From the NCBI GenBank assembly GCA_021613535.1, contig CP075492.1, positions 10,602,001 through 10,666,000 on the forward strand: 64,000 nt of DNA, in the 5' to 3' direction. The number at the start of each line of letters is the position of its first letter. The first letter of the stretch is position 1. The translations under genes and the position numbers were made by a program. This document shows, in pieces, positions 46,798 to 62,649 of this stretch. The notes below the pieces were generated by a model, which was not told the DNA's origin, ran no database searches, and saw nothing but the letters and a program-made list of their open reading frames with translations. The DNA is from Adineta vaga (Eukaryota > Rotifera).

Positions 46798-49700
46798 ATG
46801 GCTACAATTATACAGAAGACAAGCAATATGATTTCTCCTGATACGAATGGTACTATAAAAACTACCATTACAAATAATGATCATATCATAACACTCAAGC
46901 ATATCCATAATAATAAAGGTAAGGATGAATATAAACAGAAAGAAATGTCAATCATTTCTGTCGACAATGATATGTCTAAGTGAACATTAATATTTTTCAA
47001 TGACACTTAATAGAGAAATTGAATAGTATTGCAAGTAATAAAGAAAGTCTGGAAGATTTCTAGTTGAGAATATCCTAGTATGGATAAGATATGAATGAAG
47101 TTAATCTATTTTTCTCCTGATCTTTGATCGTATATACATATATTCGTTTTTCTGTTATGTTAATCGATAATGGTATCGAATGGACTTACTTCTTCACTTT
47201 CTTTATTAGTCACGTAACTCGAACAGATTTTGACCTTTTCTGTCTACAGATCAGATAGATAGTCTTCTTTCTCATATATACACATCTGTTCATTGTTCAT
47301 CATTAATCTGGATATATATATATATATATATATGTATACATGCAGGCACAAGAGAGACGTTTTCTGTCTTGATATACAACTGCGAGTAATGACACAATAT
47401 TGATTGTTTATTGTTTTTCGTTAGATCAATGAGCTTTTTTTTCTTCTTTTTATTAGATTATGTCTAGGTTGAGATATAACCTTCATTTTCTTTTCAAAGA
47501 AAATTATTGACAATGAGAATGAGAAGACAAGATATATGTATTCATACATCTTTTCTTGTCTTTCAATAAAACTCAAAGACCTTGAATTGATGGTAGAAGG
47601 GTAGATTCAATGCTGACAGCTATTAATTTCGTTATCGATCACCATGAGTTTACCTCTCATCGTGTCGTACAATAACGATCAAATTACCTAACAAGTTGTC
47701 AACACCTCTATTCATCAAATAACAGAATCGACTAAGTCAACATATGTAGGCACCATCCTTCTATGTCCTTTTCATATCTCGAATAAATTAATTAAATTAT
47801 TAAGTTCCTATCCTTGGAATCTGCATTGAATATTATCTTTTACTTATGACTTTAGAAAGCATTGATGCTACAAATTCTGATCCAATTATTGCATGCGAAG
47901 CACTTCGTCAACAAAATGATGCACTTCGACAAGAACTTCATGACATCCGACGCGTATGTATCTTACTCTATTATTTGAAGATGAGAAAATCAGAGTAAAT
48001 TATTACCTCGTCGGATATGCTCAATTGCTATTGATATAGTAATCATCTGATGACATTGTCCGTATATATATATATATATATATGACTTCTTTCTTCGTTT
48101 CACTCCACACTACATCCTCAGTGCGTTTATGTGTGTGTGTGTCTGATAAGGATATTTAATGCATAAGAGATATACTTGAAATAGATATGTCGATGACATA
48201 GATCGTTTCTCTTCTTCTGTCCTTGAGAGAGAAAAAGAAGAAGAAAAAAAAGAGGCGGAAAAAAAGAAATGTTTCAAATCAATGATATTTCTCTTGAAAT
48301 AAATCTGATAGTACTATTTATTATTCATTTGATTCCTAGGAAATGGATGAGATTACAGACCAATTTCGTACTGAAGATGCCGAAGAATTCAAACAATTAC
48401 AAGCAGAACTTGAAGTTGCTGGTACGTGAGAGATCAAAAAAAGAAGAAATTGAACTTTTATTTTCTAAATTTTTTTTAGCTAAAAATTGTCGAATTCTTC
48501 AATTTAAATTACGTAAAGCTGAGAAACGAAATGAAACTGTCGAAGCTGAAAAAGATGTTTTAGAGGGTAAGATCAACATAAATATTTCGATCGATTGACT
48601 GTTTTCAAGTATTCAGTCACTCATTTCAAGATCAAATAGACCTTTTCGTATTTGATCTTTTTTCTTTTCATATTAGTAACCTATACGAATCAAATCGATT
48701 AAGTTCGAACCTTGATAAATATCGATTGTTGACTTGAAACAACTTACTATCAATAGATTCGGCCTTTAGAGAAAATGTAATTATTCCTTATTGTTCAGAT
48801 AACAAAACTGTAAAAAATCTTCGATCATGAAAAGTATCATCGTAGATCAACATTAGATGAAAAAGATATGAATGATAGCTCCATCTGGCTTGTCAGCTGT
48901 TACTTAAATAGACTTTCTTTGTTGCAAATTACAAATAAGTATTGAATTTTAAGTCCATAGTGATGAAGTTGATGGATTAATCTTGTCAACATATTTGTTT
49001 ATGATGTTTTAATTAAATATTTTGTATCTACAACGTTTTGATCCTCGAAAGAAAAATGTCTTTTAGGAAGATCAAATTTCTCGTTGAAAGAAACTCTGCA
49101 TAGCAGTTCTATTGTAAACAAGTCTTTGAGATTTTTGTTACACTTCTCAATTACAGCATATGAGGAAAGAAATTGCCTTGAATACGAGATGATTTATGTT
49201 TAGAAAAAATTCAACAAATTATCCGTGATAATCAACGAGTTCGTTCTTTGGATGAAGAATTACTTGTGGCAAAAGAAGTTAGTGTTCGTTTACATGGTGA
49301 ACTTGAAAGAAGTGAACAAGCAAGATTATTAACTGAAAAATTAAATATCTCTCTCAAACAAAATCTTGATACTCTCAAAGAATCTTTCGATGATAAATTA
49401 ACTCAAGTAAAATTACAATAAATTCTTTTCTCATTATTTTTTCCTTAATCTCTTTAGAATACAAATGATGATTATCAATCCTGGCAAATCTTTGTCTATT
49501 TCTATGAAACTCTATTTCGAGAATATATGCTAATGGAAGAAATAACATATTTAAATCTGAAAAATACTAATTCTAAATCTCCAGAAATTGTCATGGATAG
49601 TCATCGAAATGATTTATCCGATTTAATGACATCATATCAACAGAAGATTAGTGCACTTAATGATGAAATTTATCATTTAAAGAATGATGTCGATGATCGT

Positions 49701-52700
49701 GATCGAGAAATATCTCAATTACGTATTCAACATAAAATTTTAAAACAACGAAGTCAAAGTGTTGATCGAAATGGTTATTCATCAATTGAGAATGAAAATA
49801 ATACGAATCGATCAAAACGTGGTACTAGTGTTGATGCTGGTGGAAATCTACGTGAACAACTCGATGCATCGTTTGGTGAAGTACGTTTATTGAAGAATAA
49901 ATTACTTCGATTAGAAGATGAATTGAATAATTCCGTACTTGAAAAAGAAACTTTATTAATGAAACTTGATCAACAAACAAAACAAGGATTTGATGAGATC
50001 ATTAGTAAAGATTTACAAAACTTTACATATAAAATTGGTAAGAACAATTCAATAACAACAAAGAAATCTACTTTCATTCGTAATCTTTTAACCTAGATGC
50101 ATTAACAATCTTTATGAAAGAAAATAAAACCGATGAAAAGATTATCACTGATATTCAACAACTATTTCGATCAACAAGATGGAGTAAAGAAATAACCGTA
50201 TGTATTAATCAAATTGATTAGTTAATCTTTCAATGTAGATCTAGTTTTGGTCTAAACCAAAGATTCTATGAAGAACATCTTTTCTAATTAGTAATTAATA
50301 GGCTTTTTTTTTCTAATGAAAAGAATATGTTAGAGAATATCAATGACAGATATAACAAACGAGTGGAATATTTGTTTTGAAAAACGATATGTCTATCAGT
50401 TTCAGTAACAACTGCAATAGATGATTTTCTAAGACTGTTTGTCAATCAAAAATATAGAAACAGACAAATAGAATTATAATTTATAGATGTACTCGTAGTA
50501 TCATTAGTTAATGGACGAAGAACCTCATAATAAGATTTTTAACAGTTAGATATAGTAGATGACAATAATCGAGTAGAAACAAGAACTCTTTGAAAAATGC
50601 CGATATATTATTTATTCATTTAGGACGATCAATTACAAAATCTTTCGACTATTACAAAAGCCAATCAGCAAACAACGGATATTATTCAACAAGCAAAAGA
50701 ATTGTTTACTCTTTTACAAGATAAACTTGTCATTCTCGATAAGATTCGTTATCGTTTAACAAATGTAACGATCGATGCAACTGATACCTGTGCTTTATTA
50801 GAAGAACTAGATACAACGAAAAAGAATCTCGACGAACGTCAAGAAAAATGTAATCGTTTACAAAAATCAGTTGATAATCTTCAACAATCTTCGAAACAAA
50901 TGGAAGAACAATTACAAATACAATTGGAAAAGAATCAAAGTTTAGAGAAAACTTTAGAACATCAACGAATAGTTAATAATGAATTACAACAAGAAAATAC
51001 ACGTCTTTCCACATTAAATGCTAAACAATTACAAGATCTGAAACATGTCGAACAATTACGTCAATCGATTTTAACATTTGAGAAAAAGCTCGATCAAAAA
51101 CAAACACGTGTGAATGAATTATCGATGAAAATTATTGAAAAAGAAGATATTATTGAAACAAAAGTGAAAGAATGTCAAAAACATCGATTGGAATTACGAG
51201 AATTGGAAACGAAATATCATACATTAGGAAAACAATTAGAAGAAGAAATATTAGCAATGACAAAAGAAATGGAAAAACTTAATGTGGAAAAAGAAATGTT
51301 AAGATTTGATCTGGAATCAGTTCGATTAACTCAACAAAATGTATGTTTTCCTTGTCTATATTATTCACAAATCTATTTTGGATCTTTTTCAGGATCGTCC
51401 AACATCGACCAAATCAGCAGCTGAAGAAGAAATTTTTCGTGTTCAAGCTGAATGTCGTCAACAGATTGTCGATAATGAAATCGATTCGTATAAACTTCGT
51501 CTCAATCAATTAAACAGTGAAAAAGAAGAACTATTGAAAACAGTCAAAGATTTCGAGAAGAAATATAAAGAATTACAAAATAATTATAATGCTGATGAAC
51601 AATCATTAACACGATTGAAGACCGATATGAGTGATAAACAACGCAAAGTAAAAATGTTCATTTCTTTTTCGTGCACAAACGAAAGGTTTTTTCTTTTCAA
51701 AAATATTTTTCAGTATGATGAAAGTATTAAGATGAAATCTGAATTACAAAATGCTGTGGATCGTCTCCGTCAAAAATTATATGATCTCGAAGTTCATTCT
51801 CAAGAAAAACAAAATAAATATACGATTGATAAACAACAATGGGAAGTTCAACGATTGGAATTGACTGGAAAAATCAATGAAGTAAAAAAATAAATTGAAA
51901 AATTAGATATAATCACAACAAAGAAATGTTTTTTCTTTAGCTGGAAGAACAACTATCTAAAGTAACAAAACGTCAACGAAAAGATTTAGAAACTACATGG
52001 AAGAAAGAACGTACGGATCTACAAAAACAACTTCAACAATCTCACCAACTATTGAAAGATATGCAAAAACAAATGATTCATCGAGAATCACCTAGTCATT
52101 TAACAGAAAAAATCAATGTATTGATGACTGAAAATGAATTATTATTAAATAAAATACGAGAATTAGAAAACATTGTCGATGATGTACAATTACTGAAGAA
52201 TGAAATGCAACGTTTACGAGATAAAAATTCATCGGATTGGAATTATTGGAGAAAACAACAGAGTGATTTATATGCACAATTACGACAACAACAATTTGCT
52301 AAAGAAAATATTCTGAATAAATTTGATAAATTACAAAAACAAGTAAGAAATCGAAATATCAATTTGTATTCCGTTAAACTTTTACTAAAATGTTCTAGAT
52401 CAAATCTAGTGAGGGCCATGATCGATTGATTCGTGATATTAGCGTTGGTCCTTTATCTCTGAATGGTTTACATAATGAAGCTACTATCAAAACAAGTTTA
52501 TCAAATTTCAGTCGAGAAACATTTGGTGATGATATTGAACTTCCACATGGAACTATCGATGGACGAACAATAAGTTCTAGTGATATTGTTGGTGCAATCG
52601 ACGATTCTAAAGTAACAGTTGGATCGATGAATGATAATGATAAACAAGAAACATTCAAGAAAACGTATTCTGTTCAAGAAAATACTGCTGCTAGTCTTGA

Positions 52701-54052
52701 AGAGGTAATTCTATGAAAGAAGTACAAGACATCTAATCAAATCTTTCATTCTTTCTTTCTCGTTTAGATTGCAATAAAAATTGACCGTGTCGAAGATAAT
52801 CTATTTTCTTATCGACGTTTTATGGATTTCATTCGCGCGTAAGTGAAATTAACTTGAGAAAAATCCTTCAAATCTTTCCATTTTCTTTTGTAGTAAATCC
52901 GAAAAAGGTTCATCTGTCGTTCGTGATGATAGTTATACGAATATTGCTCAACATACATCGAACGTAATGAACAATAAACGTTTAGCTTCTGCTCCACCCG
53001 AAAATGCGAATCAACCAACTCAACGTCGTTCTCGATTTGATGATAATCCTGTTACGAGTTACGAACATATTCCATCAACAGTAGATGACAATAAACTTAC
53101 GCTCTCTGTAATGTCACCAGGAACAAACTCGAAAAATCGATTCTTTTCATTGAGTCGTCGTTTTCGTTTTCGTACACAATCACCAGATAAAACGCAAGCA
53201 CCATCAGCATCTGTTCATTTTCTTGACCAAGATATTGATTTGGAAACAAAAGAACTAACACCAAGAAAATCGGACAAACCATCAAAAGGAATCTTAAAAA
53301 CACTACGACATCGTTCACCATTTCGTTTTCGCTCGAAAGATGCAGTTATCGTTGAACAAGAACCTGCACCACCATCTCCACCTCCACCAGCGCCAACCCC
53401 TGCACCACCGGAATCTAAATCAACGAAACAAAAAATGCCTCCGGCTGCAACCTTACCTAAACAACGTGGTCGATTAGTTGAATTAAAAAAAGTAACACCT
53501 ACAGGAAAAACATCATCTTCAAATTCAAATGGTACACCAAAGAAAATCGTTAATGTAACACCAATTGTCGATCCATCCAATACATCCGTGGTACGGCGTA
53601 CATCGGGATTAAAAGACCTTATACATCGATTTGATACAACACCATCAAAACCAAAACGCATTGTCATTGATAATCCGTCCGCAACTGAATCTAATACAGA
53701 TGAACATTCATTGAGTCTAGATCTTTCAAATGACGAACAACCCATTGTAACAAACAAATCCAAAACTATCGATATTCCAGATTTATTACAAAATGTTGAA
53801 AAAGAACCAGTAGGAACATTAACTAAACCAACATTAAGACATTCAAATTCAAGTAAACAAACAACTTCATTCGATTCAACAGTAAGTATGGTTAGTGCCA
53901 GTGATTCGATTGTGACAACAGGTAGTGCACGAAAACCTACATCAACAGCACGTCCTCTTATGCTTTCTGTGGTAAGTTGAATGAATAAATTATTGCTATC
54001 GTCTTAATTGACAAATATTTGTTTGTTTTAGAACAAGGAAGAGGCATCTTAA
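46798..54052 (+). CDS. MTCL/SOGA family coiled-coil protein (microtubule crosslinking factor-like)
   Basis: Fifteen exons join in frame to 1429 aa: 46798-46918, 47856-47953, 48340-48421, 48480-48566, 49204-49406, 49458-50037, 50097-50197, 50624-51340, 51393-51647, 51714-51881, 51941-52342, 52399-52704, 52768-52838, 52894-53971, 54032-54052. The MTCL/SOGA core is clear: EALRQQNDALRQELHDIRR, EMDEITDQFRTEDAEEFKQL, then KNCRILQFKLRKAEKR, close to the family KNCRILQYRLRKAE block. Long coiled coils run to about residue 910. A Ser/Pro-rich, very basic tail follows, with RRFRFRTQSP and PSPPPPAPTPAPPE. MTCL proteins bundle and anchor microtubules at the Golgi and cortex; some members were first described as autophagy suppressors. 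Several introns are long for this window (937, 386, 637 and 426 nt). The last exon encodes six residues. Confidence 0.85.
47312..47333. repeat. (AT)n microsatellite in the first MTCL-like intron
   Basis: About eleven AT units; a similar run is at 48063-48083 in the second intron. Confidence 0.85.
48063..48083. repeat. (AT)n microsatellite in the second MTCL-like intron
   Basis: About ten TA units, followed nearby by a short GT run. Confidence 0.85.
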
Positions 54053-54647
54053 TACAAATTGTTCAATTTATCTCATCTTTTAATATATTTGTAAAGTTTG
54101 TGTTTTTTTCTTTCTTTTTCCGTATTTATGAACTAAGTTGTATGACAATACAATAAATAAGATTTTTTGACAAATAAAAAGTTTATTCATAAGTATCAAC
54201 CTATTCCACACAAAGATGCATGACAGCAAACGAAATAATCAGACAGTCTTTCTGCTTCATTATCAATACAGTTCCGTTCTTGTCAAATTACAATATTCGA
54301 CTGTTTACTAATTAAAAAAGAAGGTCGAAGAATGTTCCACAATGTTTTATAATGAAGCTATAAAATCGATTATATCTGTTCATGTTTTCATTTATTGTCC
54401 GAAATAGCATCAGTAAGATCAAATTCTGTTTTTTCTTATATTCTATGTAGAGATGAAACAAATTAAATAACGACAACACCAAAAATATCTTGGCAAACAA
54501 ACAAAACGAAAAAAAAAGAAGAAAACTTTCATAACCTTATGTGATTTTTCTCGCTCTCTCTCTCTCTATTTCTAGAATAATAATCATAATAATAATAACA
54601 ATGAAATGAAAAGAAAATATCGGTGGGGAATTTATGATAGAAGATTA
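54053..54647. other. convergent intergenic region
   Basis: 3' flanks of the MTCL-like and ZnT5-like genes. It includes AATAAA-like signals near 54152 and 54173 and a CTCTCT run near 54551-54566. No gene seen. Confidence 0.4.
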
Positions 54648-57353
<2,706 letters not shown>

Positions 57354-57765
57354 GGAAATTTTTATTTTGGAAATAGATAAACAGCAGATGTTCACAAGAA
57401 AATCAACTCAAAACTCTACTAAATATCAATTTTTGATGATTCATACTACGTCGAGTGGCAAATTATTCTGATTGGACGATTGTTCGAAGGTATCGAAAAA
57501 ATATCGTGCTGTTATTTTCTATAGCTGTCACTTTAGGACAAACGATAGATAGATATATATTTATCTTAACTGGAAGTTTTTAAATAACTCTTTTCATTAT
57601 TTTTATGTTCACAGATAATTCAATAAAACGAAATAAATCTTATCTATTTAATTGGTTGTCCGAAAACTTTCAATAAAAGTTACTTCCCTGTGTGGTGTCG
57701 CGATTGGTATTCGAATAAGTAATCGTCAAACAGCAAGACAAGACAATTTATATTCCTTCTTTTAA
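57354..57765. other. divergent intergenic region, likely shared promoter
   Basis: Only 412 nt separate the starts of two divergent genes, so both promoters must be here. No exon seen. Confidence 0.45.
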
Positions 57766-59277
57766 ATGGCCACATCATCTGTTACATATCCTAATCAAAA
57801 TTCTCTCATAGAATTTCACTCTCAACCGAGTCCTACTGTTGAAAATTCCATTGTTATCTGGTTAGATACTAACATAAATCCCCATAGTTCAGAATATTAT
57901 TCACTTCTTATTCAAATGCAACAATTCGTTCATTTAATTTTACCTTTTAATGATCCCGACCAATGTCTGGATTATCTTTCGGATATACAAAATGAAAAAG
58001 TCTTTTTGATCATTTCTGGTCATCTCGGTAAACAGATTATTCCTCTGTTACATCAATTCGATCAAATCAATTCTATTTACATCTATTGTCAAAATCGAGA
58101 CACACATGAGAAATGGACAAAAAACGAAAAACAAATCAAAGGAGTTTTTACAAAAACGGAACCAATTTTTGATGCATTTCGACGAGATTTTCGACAATGT
58201 GAAGATGATCTCTGTTCATTTAGTATTCTATCTTCAGTATATAATGAATTGACTGAATCTAATAAAATATTTCTATATACACAACTATTAAAAGATATTC
58301 TCATTCAAATGGAATATCAACCGAACGATAGAATCAATTTCATCAATCATTGTCAATCAATTTATGAAAATAATCATTATCAATTGAAAGCTATCGAAGA
58401 ATTTCGAAAGAATTATCGACAATCGACTGCTATTCAATGGTATAGAAGCGAATGTTTTATATCTTCGATGTTAAACAAAGCATTTCGTATGCGAGATCTT
58501 GATATTCTTATTCCTATGGGTTTTTTTATTCGAGATCTACATCAAGAACTCTTACGATTATATACCAAACAGAATCATGGAAATAATTTTATTGTTTATC
58601 GAGGACAAGGAATAACTGAGAAACAATTTCAAGCAATACTTGATAATCAACATGGATTTCTTTCATTTAATAATTATCTAATGACTACCACAGATAAAAA
58701 TTTATCTTTGACATATGCACGTTTCTCTAGAGATCATCATCAATTGATAGGAGTTCTATTTCGAATGGAAATTGATCAAATAAATTCAATCTTCGCTTCA
58801 TTGAATAAACTTAATTATGATTCTGAATCAGAAAATGAAATCTTACTCACAACACAAACCGTGTTTCGAATTCATCATGTTGATCAAATCGAAAATGGTC
58901 TTTGGGAAATACAATTGAGATTAACGATGGATGAAATGGAACAATTTTTAGATATTGAAAATCTAATACAAAATGAGAAGAAAGGTAACAATGGACCAGA
59001 ACAACTCAGTGCACTAATGAGTGTTCTAAATGAATTTGAATTACAAACGACAGAAATAACGAATGAACAGATCGAAGAGAGTGATAAACATGATGAAGTG
59101 ATTGAATCATCATCATCATCATCAACAACAATAGAGACAAACATTGAACAGGAACAAAATCATGAAGAGGAAGTTGGAAGAAGTTTGATAATCCTGCAGA
59201 TTCGAGATGGAAGCATGCATTTAGATGAGAGTGAATCTTTTATTCTTCTTCTATTCCGTGATCGAGAAGATAATTAA
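57766..59277 (+). CDS. ADP-ribosyltransferase-fold protein (R-S-E class mono-ART) with N-terminal receiver-like domain
   Basis: A single-exon 503-aa ORF. Residues about 25-150 form an alternating strand/helix region (SIVIWLDTNINP, EKVFLIISGHLGKQIIPLLH, SIYIYC) that resembles a receiver/Rossmann-like domain. Residues about 275-385 look like an arginine-type ART fold: IVYRGQG (first-strand Arg), FLSFNNYLMTTTD (in place of the STS strand), and ESENEILL, giving the E-x-E catalytic pair. The fold transfers ADP-ribose from NAD to a protein side chain. The S-T-S strand reads SFNNYLMTTT, so activity is probable but unproven. There is no signal peptide, so it is likely intracellular, and the acidic tail is disordered. 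From memory, proteins with this two-part layout are numerous in bdelloid rotifers; that is a taxonomic hint, not a proof. Confidence 0.75.
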   Translation: MATSSVTYPNQNSLIEFHSQPSPTVENSIVIWLDTNINPHSSEYYSLLIQMQQFVHLILPFNDPDQCLDYLSDIQNEKVFLIISGHLGKQIIPLLHQFDQINSIYIYCQNRDTHEKWTKNEKQIKGVFTKTEPIFDAFRRDFRQCEDDLCSFSILSSVYNELTESNKIFLYTQLLKDILIQMEYQPNDRINFINHCQSIYENNHYQLKAIEEFRKNYRQSTAIQWYRSECFISSMLNKAFRMRDLDILIPMGFFIRDLHQELLRLYTKQNHGNNFIVYRGQGITEKQFQAILDNQHGFLSFNNYLMTTTDKNLSLTYARFSRDHHQLIGVLFRMEIDQINSIFASLNKLNYDSESENEILLTTQTVFRIHHVDQIENGLWEIQLRLTMDEMEQFLDIENLIQNEKKGNNGPEQLSALMSVLNEFELQTTEITNEQIEESDKHDEVIESSSSSSTTIETNIEQEQNHEEEVGRSLIILQIRDGSMHLDESESFILLLFRDREDN

Positions 59278-59630
59278 TCAGTTGAGACTGTCCAAATCAC
59301 TTCTGATAAATGAGTACTATTATTAGCTATTTATGGAACAATCTGTGATCATTTTATTATAGAAAATTCTTTGCTAGATTTGTTAAACTATGCGTTCAAA
59401 ACCTTTATCTACAGTGTACAGTATTACCTTTAATTTTTTTCTCAGAAAGAGCGAATGATTGAACGAAAAAAGAAAATAATAATCTGTATAAAAGTTGTTG
59501 ATACTTTCAATAATTTGAGGTAGTAAATTAAATACAGCCTAATCTTCAAAATAGATACGATAGTATTGATAATTCAACTGAATGACATTGTTATATTCTA
59601 AATAAACCAGAAAGGATATTATTATAGCAT
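59278..59630. other. convergent intergenic region
   Basis: AT-rich 3' flanks of two convergent genes; no other feature seen. Confidence 0.4.
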
Positions 59631-60701
59631 CTATTGAAAAAATAGTTGAATTCTATTATACATACATGTTATTGTACTTTCTACTTCCACTGAAGTTGTT
59701 GAATCCAAGGATATTGCAGTTTCAAATGTAATAATATTCAATTCTGATATTGTCGTTTCATCAAGTGTGGACGATTGAGTGACTTCGTCGAATGTATTTG
59801 CAACAGTCGAAATAATCTTTGGTTGTAATAGGATACTAGTGACTGAATCCGTAGTCACTTCTGATGTTTCAATGATGAGATCCAAAGTAGTTGAAATGAT
59901 CGTTGCTGTTGAGAAATCATTGATAATATTATCTTCTGTAGTTATCTCGTTTAAAATGGTGATGAAACTAGAACTATCAATAGTCTGCAAAGATGATGTT
60001 GCAATAGTTGTTACATTTACAATTGTCATTGCTAAAAGAAATATATTGTTACTTTCTCAAATAAAGTTTGCATTAAATATTCACTCTCAGTTATCTTTAT
60101 GAGGCTTTTATTGGTAGCTAAAGAATTGTTCATTAATATCTTTCATACGTATGATAGATTCTACATACCAATAACACCAAGTACTGATGCTAATGCCACA
60201 ATAATTGCTAGACCAATAAAGGCTATTACAAAGGAGATACATAGAGCATTTATCGCTGCACATTTTCTTCGAGATCTAAAATTAAATCAATCAATTCTTT
60301 CATATTCATCATTATTATCATATTATACTTTTTGGTTTTTATATTATTTGTCTCTTCTATATAAATCTAAATTTATCAGTTCATCTCTTCAATATCGATT
60401 TATTCAAATAATAAACATACTCTTTCTTCCAATGGTTCTAATGATTGAATATCTTCTAACTTTAAATATAAGATATAAATTTTAAAAAAACTTTAAGAAT
60501 CTATTTATTTACTTTGACAGAGAGTAAATTATTACGTTCAGGAGCACGATGAACATGTATATTGGAACGACTACGACGTGGTAGATGAACTTTATTTTGA
60601 GTTTCATCATTAAATGTTGAAGGTCTTCGATTTTTATAATTATGATGTAAATTTTTAATTAACACACGATTAACTGCTGGCGTTTTGAATGTTCGTGACA
60701 T
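59631..60701 (-). CDS. type II membrane protein with Ser/Thr-rich mucin-like ectodomain
   Basis: Five exons (60701-60513, 60459-60421, 60366-60329, 60275-60169, 60031-59631) join in frame to 257 aa. No signal peptide: about 95 basic, polar residues (MSRTFKTPAVNRVLIKNL, LPRRSRSNIHVHRAPE) precede a single hydrophobic segment (ALCISFVIAFIGLAIIVALA). The remaining 135 residues are almost entirely Thr, Ser, Ile, Val and Glu, with sequons and no cysteine until the last residues. This fits a type II membrane protein with an O-glycosylated ectodomain. I do not recognise the family. The two small middle exons (39 and 38 nt) are supported only by phase and GT/AG ends; a further 3' exon is possible because a GTATGT donor lies near the end (about 59668). 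Confidence 0.6.
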
Positions 60702-61634
60702 TGAATAGTTAGGAGTAAAATTACTTTATATATATTTAAATATGAATGAATACTTCCGATTGCTAATGTATATGTATATATTCATCATTTCATTAATCGA
60801 ACATGATGATATATTCCATGAACGAAAATGAAGACTTATAAGTTTGAATATAAAAGAAAAAACATTAATGGTATGAACTTTATTATAAAGAATATTGAAT
60901 TACTCGATGAATTAATTGAAAACTATAAATATGATACAAACTATTCGTATATTGAAGATAATATATATTTGAACACAACTGTCTTCTAGTTCACCTAGAG
61001 AACATATGCTAATATTTCCTCTAGTGAAATGTAAATTTTGTTTGAAATAGAGACGAACAAAGTTGAAGGATGAAGTTATTATTCGTTGGATGAACTCAAG
61101 TGTAAAAGAAACATGTCAATCACGAGATGTTCATAAAAAGTGCTTTGAATATTTGTTGGACAAAAAGAAAGAAGTAACTATAATGTCGTGATTATTTATT
61201 AATCAATTCGACTCTTTTGTTTATATTCATTGAGAAAATAAAGATAAAAAGATAGACTAAGCTTTTTCCAATTTTAAATAGAGCAATGAATCATTATGGA
61301 AGTTAATTCTTATGTAAGAAAAACAATGTATTATATTCATCATCAAAAAAGCAAGTACTCATATTTCTTTGTATACTTATCGCCCACGATATCTTACCGA
61401 ACGTATTCTACTTTATTCAAATGAAACATGTCAGTATTTCATACGAATAGAAGGCGCATAGTATTGTTTTTATAATTGAAACCATACATACACTTTTATG
61501 TTACGTTTTATAGTGAATATCAACCAAAACAAAGGTTTTTATTTTATTTATCTACATATATATATTAATCAATAACGTATAGAAAAGGAGATTTATGTAT
61601 ATAGAACTAATATTAAAATAGAATGATTAAGAAA
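60702..61634. other. intergenic, no gene seen
   Basis: Strongly AT-rich 0.9 kb between the type II membrane gene and the AMPK beta stop; no supported exon. Confidence 0.4.
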
Positions 61635-62649
61635 TTAATTTGGTTTGTAGAAACATGTAGTAACAAATTTTTTTTTATATCGAATTGTGGTACTTAATAT
61701 CATAATACCATTCTAAATGATAATAAAAGATAAATTTTCTATTGTAAATTTTCATGAGATAAGAGATAATTACTTGAATTGATAAAGCATATAAATGTCG
61801 AAGCATGACACTATTTGGTTCTGGAAGAACATCAGGATCGCACTACCAAACAATTAAATAAGTAGACCGTTTTTAAATTACAAAGAAAAACTTACATGAG
61901 CTGGTAATTTGCGATTAAGAAGAACATTCAGAAGATGAGGTGGAATACGAGGTGGTGGTGGTTGATCCTTTGGTACAAGTTGATGATTTAAATCTTGTGT
62001 CCATTCATTCATTTCATGTAGAGATAATAAAGTTCCTCCGAAATAATTATTTACATGTGGATCATTAGTATTGACATAAAGAAAATGTACACGACCAAAT
62101 TTCGGATGACATTCAATAGTCTAAACTTATTGTGTTACTTTCAATATCAAAGAAATTTATTAAACATACCTCACTTGGAATAAATCGTGGTCGTCCATTG
62201 ACCAGTATTTGATAATAATGATGACATCCATGAAGTATTTCCATTCGTATTTCATATTTTCCATCTCTATAAATTCCAATAAAAATACAACAAACAGCAA
62301 AGAAAATTCACATACAGTTTATCCATTCGATGTTGAATCCAATCAGTAAATGTTCCTGTAATATATGCATGTGTATCAAGTGGTAGAACAGGTACTGAGA
62401 AAGTCATTGATGTACATTCAATTGATTGAATTGCTTTATCATCTTCATCAACTGCTGGTATACTTTTTGTCGAAATCTAATAGAATGGAATTCAATTTAA
62501 CTGAAATACGTGCTTGTCCTGTATATACTTACTCGTCGTTCTCTTTGTTGTATCGTAACTAAATGTTCATCATCACTATCATGTTTATTAAAGCCAACCG
62601 ATTCACTTGGACGATGTTGACGTTTCGGATGTATTTGATGATTTCCCAT
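61635..62649 (-). CDS. PRKAB: AMP-activated protein kinase beta subunit
   Basis: Six exons (62649-62533, 62476-62316, 62266-62170, 62120-61896, 61842-61774, 61712-61635) join in frame to 248 aa (usual length about 270). MGNHQIHPKRQ has the N-terminal glycine used for myristoylation. A CBM48 carbohydrate-binding module follows (AYITGTFTDWIQHRMDKL, YEIRMEILHGCHHYYQILVNG), then the C-terminal scaffold region: PPPRIPPHLLNVLLN, CDPDVLPEPNSVMLRHLYAL, and the end IRYKKKFVTTCFYKPN. The beta subunit binds glycogen and joins the catalytic alpha and regulatory gamma subunits of the cellular energy sensor. In the CBM, the first conserved Trp seems replaced (GTFTDW has Trp, but the usual GSFNNW context differs), so glycogen affinity may vary. 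All family landmarks are present. Confidence 0.95.

Noticed and set aside
53215-53763. A 182-codon minus-strand ORF within the last large exon of the MTCL-like gene
   Set aside because: The plus-strand frame is continuous with fourteen other exons; the antisense frame has no motif or splice continuity.
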